Below are positions 22,143-24,871 of a stretch of DNA of 24,871 nucleotides, one piece after another. The stretch spans positions 1 through 24,871 of the forward strand of contig CAYVKE010000038.1 in assembly GCA_964451935.1 (NCBI GenBank), given 5' to 3'. This DNA is from CALFXN01 sp964451935. GTDB lineage: Bacteria; Synergistota; Synergistia; Synergistales; Aminobacteriaceae. Each line of letters starts with the position of its first letter. Position 1 is the first letter of the stretch. The notes under the pieces are model-generated. The model was not told the DNA's origin. It made no database searches and was given only the letters and a program-made list of their open reading frames with translations. Both the position numbers and the translations under genes were made by a program.

Positions 22143-23474
22143 GTGTTTGTCATATCGATCGTAGGAAGACCCAATGTGGGGAAATCTTCTCTTTTCAACA
22201 GGCTTGTCGGTCGCAGGGAAGCGATTGTGGACGACTTTCCCGGAGTGACCCGGGATAGGCTGTATGGTGTCGCTACGTGGAAGGACCGCAGCTTCTATGT
22301 CGTCGATACGGGGGGATATCTCGCCGCCGCCGCAGAGCCCATGATGGACGGCATACGACAACAGGTCCAGCGCGCCATTTCGGAAAGCGACGCGGTCCTG
22401 CTCGTCATTGACGGCATTGAAGGTCCGACTCTGACGGACGCCGATGTGGCGGAGGTTCTGAGGCGCTCGGGCAAACCCGTCGTCGTCGTCGTGAATAAGA
22501 TCGACGATGACAAGCATGAGGATAGAGTGCTCGAAGGGTATTCGCTCGGATTCGGTTCCGTTTTCGGCGTGAGTGCGGAACACAAGCGGAATATGGATGA
22601 TCTGCTTGACGGTATCGTTCGGATGCTTCCTCCGGTCGAGGAGGAAGCGGAAAGTGGCGCGGACGATGAAGACGCTGAGGTGCGGGTTGCTATCGTCGGA
22701 CGCCCCAATGTCGGGAAGTCGAGCCTGCTGAACAAGCTTGTGGGGCAGGAACGGTCGCTTGTGAGCGCGATTCCCGGTACGACGAGGGATTCGGTCGACA
22801 CAACGCTGAAAGCGGAAGGGCGCGTCTTCCGTCTTATCGATACGGCCGGACTCCGACGTAAAAGCCGTGTTCGCGATGATGTCGAATATTATTCTTTTCT
22901 TCGAACATTGCAGGCCATTGATCGTTCGGACGTATCGCTCCTTGTGATGGATGCAACCGAGCCGGTCACAGACCAGGATAAAAAGCTGGCGGCGCTGATT
23001 CTTGAAAAGGGGAAAGGCCTTGTCATTCTTCTCAACAAGTGGGATCTTCTGAAAAAGAAGGATGATCTCGGCGACCGCATGAAAGAACTCGTACGGGACG
23101 AAATGGTCTTCGCAAAACATGCGCCCGTGACGTTCGTATCGGCGCTGACGAAGCGGGGCCTTCAGAAGATTTTCCAGTCGGTTCTTGAAGTGTACGAGAA
23201 TAGAAAAAAAAGAATAAGCACGAACGTCCTTAATCGGGTCATTCGTGATCTTCTGGCTTTTGACCGATTGCCTTCGGATCGGAACGGAAGACGTTTGAAT
23301 ATCTATTATTGCACGCAAAGCAGCGTCGAGCCGCCGACGTTTGTCTTTTTCGTAAACGATGCCTCGCTCATAACCATTCCATTCGAAAACCATATCGAAA
23401 ATGAACTTCGTGGTATTTCTGGTTTTGAGGGGTCTCCGATACGATTGTTTTGGAGGGAAAAGGCGCGGGAGTGA
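22143..23474 (+). CDS. der: Ribosome biogenesis GTPase Der
   Basis: Der (EngA) has two tandem GTPase domains and acts in 50S subunit assembly. The 443-residue product shows G1 GRPNVGKSS twice (from residue 8 and from 187). DTGG and DTAG are the G3 motifs, and NKID and NKWD the G4 motifs. An acidic linker at 164-179 joins the domains. The C-terminal KH-like domain ends FVFFVNDASLITIPFENHIE. GTG 22143 is used, with GGAAGGA about 7 bases upstream. It lies 27 bases after the priA-like gene and probably ends the long cluster, since HU has its own promoter 9 bases beyond. No terminator is visible after it. Confidence 0.95.
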   Translation: MFVISIVGRPNVGKSSLFNRLVGRREAIVDDFPGVTRDRLYGVATWKDRSFYVVDTGGYLAAAAEPMMDGIRQQVQRAISESDAVLLVIDGIEGPTLTDADVAEVLRRSGKPVVVVVNKIDDDKHEDRVLEGYSLGFGSVFGVSAEHKRNMDDLLDGIVRMLPPVEEEAESGADDEDAEVRVAIVGRPNVGKSSLLNKLVGQERSLVSAIPGTTRDSVDTTLKAEGRVFRLIDTAGLRRKSRVRDDVEYYSFLRTLQAIDRSDVSLLVMDATEPVTDQDKKLAALILEKGKGLVILLNKWDLLKKKDDLGDRMKELVRDEMVFAKHAPVTFVSALTKRGLQKIFQSVLEVYENRKKRISTNVLNRVIRDLLAFDRLPSDRNGRRLNIYYCTQSSVEPPTFVFFVNDASLITIPFENHIENELRGISGFEGSPIRLFWREKARE

Positions 23475-23482
23475 GATTTTCC

Positions 23483-23511
23483 TTGACCGGAGCTAGGGTT
23501 GCTGGTAAAAC
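23483..23511 (+). promoter_or_regulatory. Probable promoter of the HU gene
   Basis: TTGACC (23483-23488), a 17-base spacer and TAAAAC (23506-23511) lie just after the der stop. The -35 matches 5 of 6, the -10 only 4 of 6. The predicted leader is about 66 bases. An alternative TTATACC near 23556 has no -35. Confidence 0.55.
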
Positions 23512-23583
23512 TAAGGTGTTCGAGGTATGGCTTCATATCCTTATTATCACGCTGGTTATACCAAGGAAGAGGAGGTTGCGAGT

Positions 23584-23856
23584 TTGACGAAGACGGATCT
23601 GATCAATGCGGTGGCGAAGGCGACGGGGCTCAACAAGAAGGAATCAGGCGGCGCGGTGAATGCGGTCTTCGAGGCCATTGAAAATGCCCTTGCCAAAGGG
23701 GACAAAGTCCAGCTCGTTGGTTTCGGGACGTTTGAAGTCCGGAAACGAGCGGCAAGAGAAGGAAGAAATCCCCAGGACCCAAAGAAAGTCATCAAGATCC
23801 CGGCGAAAACAGTTCCTGCGTTTCGTCCCGGGAAAGCGCTCAAGGACAAGGTTTAA
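23584..23856 (+). CDS. hup: HU family DNA-binding protein
   Basis: HU is an abundant dimeric nucleoid protein that bends DNA without strong sequence preference. Read from TTG 23584 the product is exactly 90 residues, the standard HU length. It begins MTKTDLINAVAKATGLNKKE, with VGFGTFEVRKRAAREGRNPQ covering the beta-arm and PAFRPGKALKDKV at the end. GGAGG lies 8 bases before the TTG. In-frame ATG 23527 would add 19 residues unlike any HU and is rejected. It has its own promoter and terminator. Confidence 0.94.
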   Translation: MTKTDLINAVAKATGLNKKESGGAVNAVFEAIENALAKGDKVQLVGFGTFEVRKRAAREGRNPQDPKKVIKIPAKTVPAFRPGKALKDKV

Positions 23857-23891
23857 GAGAATCATTTTTGTATTTGACGTTTTTTTCTTCA

Positions 23892-23924
23892 AAAGCGGCC
23901 CTTTCGAGGCCGCTTTATTTTTTT
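23892..23924 (+). terminator. Intrinsic terminator after HU
   Basis: AAAGCGGCC and GGCCGCTTT form a perfect 9-bp stem around CTTTCGA, followed by A and seven T residues. It ends 4 bases before the rsmA stop on the opposite strand. The minus-strand side lacks a good T tract, so it is mainly one-directional. Confidence 0.93.
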
Positions 23925-23928
23925 GCTC

Positions 23929-24741
23929 CTATGTTCTCGCCTGAAGATACGAAAAAATACGGAGCCAGTTTTCCGTCGAAACTTCCTCCGCGCGGACCTT
24001 TTGTTTCGGGTCGAGTCCGGAACGCGTGAGGGCTTCTCCGACGATATCGCACTGATACCCCGCGCTGCGTAAGTTCCAGAGAAGCGTCTTGCGTCGATGG
24101 CGGAATGCGTCCTCAAGGAGCGTTCTGAAGGCGTCCCGAGTCGCTATTTCCAGATTTTCCGTTGTGTTGAACATCGCCAGCACCGAATCCGCGTGGGGAG
24201 CCGGCCTGAAGGAGCGCCGGTCTACACGCCGCACAATACGTCCGCCCCCAAGCGCGTCAAGAACGATTCCAAGAGGGCCCCTTCCCTTTGTTTTCGGTTG
24301 CGCCAACAACCGCTCCATCGCCTCCTCTTCCAGAAGGAGCACGATGCGGCGCACTGTTTTCAAACAGTGCGAGATGAAGGTCCATAAAAGGGGAGTCATA
24401 ATGCTGTATGGTATGTTCGCTACGATTCGAGTGAGTCCTTCGGATGGAAGAGAGGCGTAGTCCCATGTTCGAGCGTCTCCCCACAACAGGGAAACCCGCC
24501 CCGGATACCGTTCTTCAAGAGGTGCAAGCCACGGCTCAAGCCTCCTGTCGATTTCAATGGAAAAGACTCTGCAGCAACGTTCTGCGATCGCTTCGGTCAG
24601 AATCCCTTTTCCGGGGCCGACCTCAAGAACCGAACACCCTGAGGTCAGTTCGGCGACGTCCAGAATATCGGAAAGCACATTTCTGTCGAGCAGAAAGTTC
24701 TGTCCCCATTTTGGTTTCGGAACGAAGAATTCAGGACTCAT
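23929..24741 (-). CDS. rsmA: 16S rRNA dimethyladenosine transferase
   Basis: RsmA (KsgA) dimethylates two adjacent adenines near the 3' end of 16S rRNA late in 30S assembly. The 270-residue product has the N-terminal block PKPKWGQNFLLDRNVL and the SAM motif VLEVGPGKGILTEAIAE. The catalytic motif is NIPY (109-112; NLPY in most members). The C-terminal block is RSFRPAPHADSV, followed by a helical domain (AFRHRRKTLLWNL). ATG 24741 has AAGGATG upstream. It is convergent with HU and lies 34 bases downstream of the tRNA-Pro terminator, leaving little room for its own promoter. Confidence 0.95.
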   Translation of the reverse strand: MSPEFFVPKPKWGQNFLLDRNVLSDILDVAELTSGCSVLEVGPGKGILTEAIAERCCRVFSIEIDRRLEPWLAPLEERYPGRVSLLWGDARTWDYASLPSEGLTRIVANIPYSIMTPLLWTFISHCLKTVRRIVLLLEEEAMERLLAQPKTKGRGPLGIVLDALGGGRIVRRVDRRSFRPAPHADSVLAMFNTTENLEIATRDAFRTLLEDAFRHRRKTLLWNLRSAGYQCDIVGEALTRSGLDPKQKVRAEEVSTENWLRIFSYLQART

Positions 24742-24775
24742 TCAGGAATCATCCTTATTGGAGAAGCTTCGGGAT

Positions 24776-24808
24776 AAAAAAACGGGAAACCGTTGTCGGT
24801 TTCCCGTT
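24776..24808 (-). terminator. Intrinsic terminator after tRNA-Pro
   Basis: On the minus strand ACGGGAAACC pairs perfectly with GGTTTCCCGT around GACAAC, followed by a run of seven T residues. It lies 7 bases past the tRNA 3' end and just upstream of rsmA. Confidence 0.92.
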
Positions 24809-24815
24809 ACATATC

Positions 24816-24871
24816 TGGTCGGGACGAGTGGATTCGAACCACCGACCACCTGCACCCCATGCAGGTACGCT
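24816..24871 (-). tRNA. tRNA-Pro (anticodon GGG), 3' part; 5' end beyond right edge
   Basis: Reading the minus strand, the anticodon arm is CCTGC-ATGGGGT-GCAGG with anticodon GGG at 24858-24856. The T loop is TTCGAATC-like and the 3' acceptor strand runs into an encoded CCA at 24818-24816. The acceptor 5' strand and most of the D arm are cut off by the window. GGG reads proline codons CCC and CCU. Confidence 0.93.

Noticed and set aside
21648..23393. 581-codon minus-strand frame opposite priA-like and der
   Set aside because: Shadow of two conserved plus-strand genes; low-complexity basic composition and no homology recognised.
23551..23562. TGGTTATACCA-like palindrome before HU as promoter or operator
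   Set aside because: Short, lacks a spaced -35, and overlaps the predicted leader; not enough to call.

Overview
The window looks like a stretch of core chromosome from a moderately GC-rich anaerobic bacterium. My best guess is Synergistota, with selenium-using clostridia or Negativicutes as alternatives. This is inferred from the gene set (Veg, a Bacillus-type PurR, RemA/DUF370, a YedF-SelA-SelB selenium block, a Thermotoga-like ferredoxin), strong AGGAGG-type ribosome binding sites, and several TTG/GTG starts. No marker here is decisive. I see no mobile element, CRISPR array, prophage or clear sign of recent transfer.

Layout. (1) 1-775: the 5' part of purC on the minus strand, with a strong promoter whose -10 lies in a perfect 18-bp inverted repeat resembling a PurR box, back to back with a weaker promoter for lepA. 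(2) 776-4341, plus: lepA, hemW and an unrecognised ORF, closely spaced. (3) 4342-8481: selenium block, with yedF (minus) divergent from selA-selB (plus). (4) 8507-10559: veg, a strong terminator, ispE and purR, an order resembling the Bacillus veg-ispE-purR region. (5) 10556-10976: a small ferredoxin and a tRNA with CAU anticodon, each with its own promoter. (6) 10977-23474: fifteen densely packed or overlapping plus-strand genes: nif3-like, scpA, scpB, rluB-like, HDOD, cmk, plsC-like, hflX, yicC, remA, gmk, rpoZ, coaBC, a priA-like gene and der. The yicC-remA-gmk-rpoZ-coaBC-priA order matches Bacillus. (7) 23483-23924: an HU gene with promoter and terminator. (8) 23929-24871, minus: rsmA downstream of a tRNA-Pro(GGG) that runs off the right edge.

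Working together: SelA makes Sec-tRNA and SelB delivers it to UGA codons; YedF is a selenium-linked accessory of unknown role. PurR encoded here may control purC at the left edge. The long cluster combines chromosome segregation (ScpAB), nucleotide and coenzyme supply (Cmk, Gmk, CoaBC), RNA and ribosome work (RluB-like, HflX, YicC, Der), RNA polymerase omega, and phospholipid synthesis.

Most notable points: a PriA-like protein whose helicase motifs (Walker A, DEEH, GRAGR) are all degenerate while its zinc-binding cysteines are intact; a hemW gene with no ATG, GTG or TTG near its expected start; a PurR-box-like operator on purC; three terminators sitting almost on the RBS of the next gene, one of them ahead of the 15-gene cluster; and a YedF lacking the usual TusA-type cysteine.
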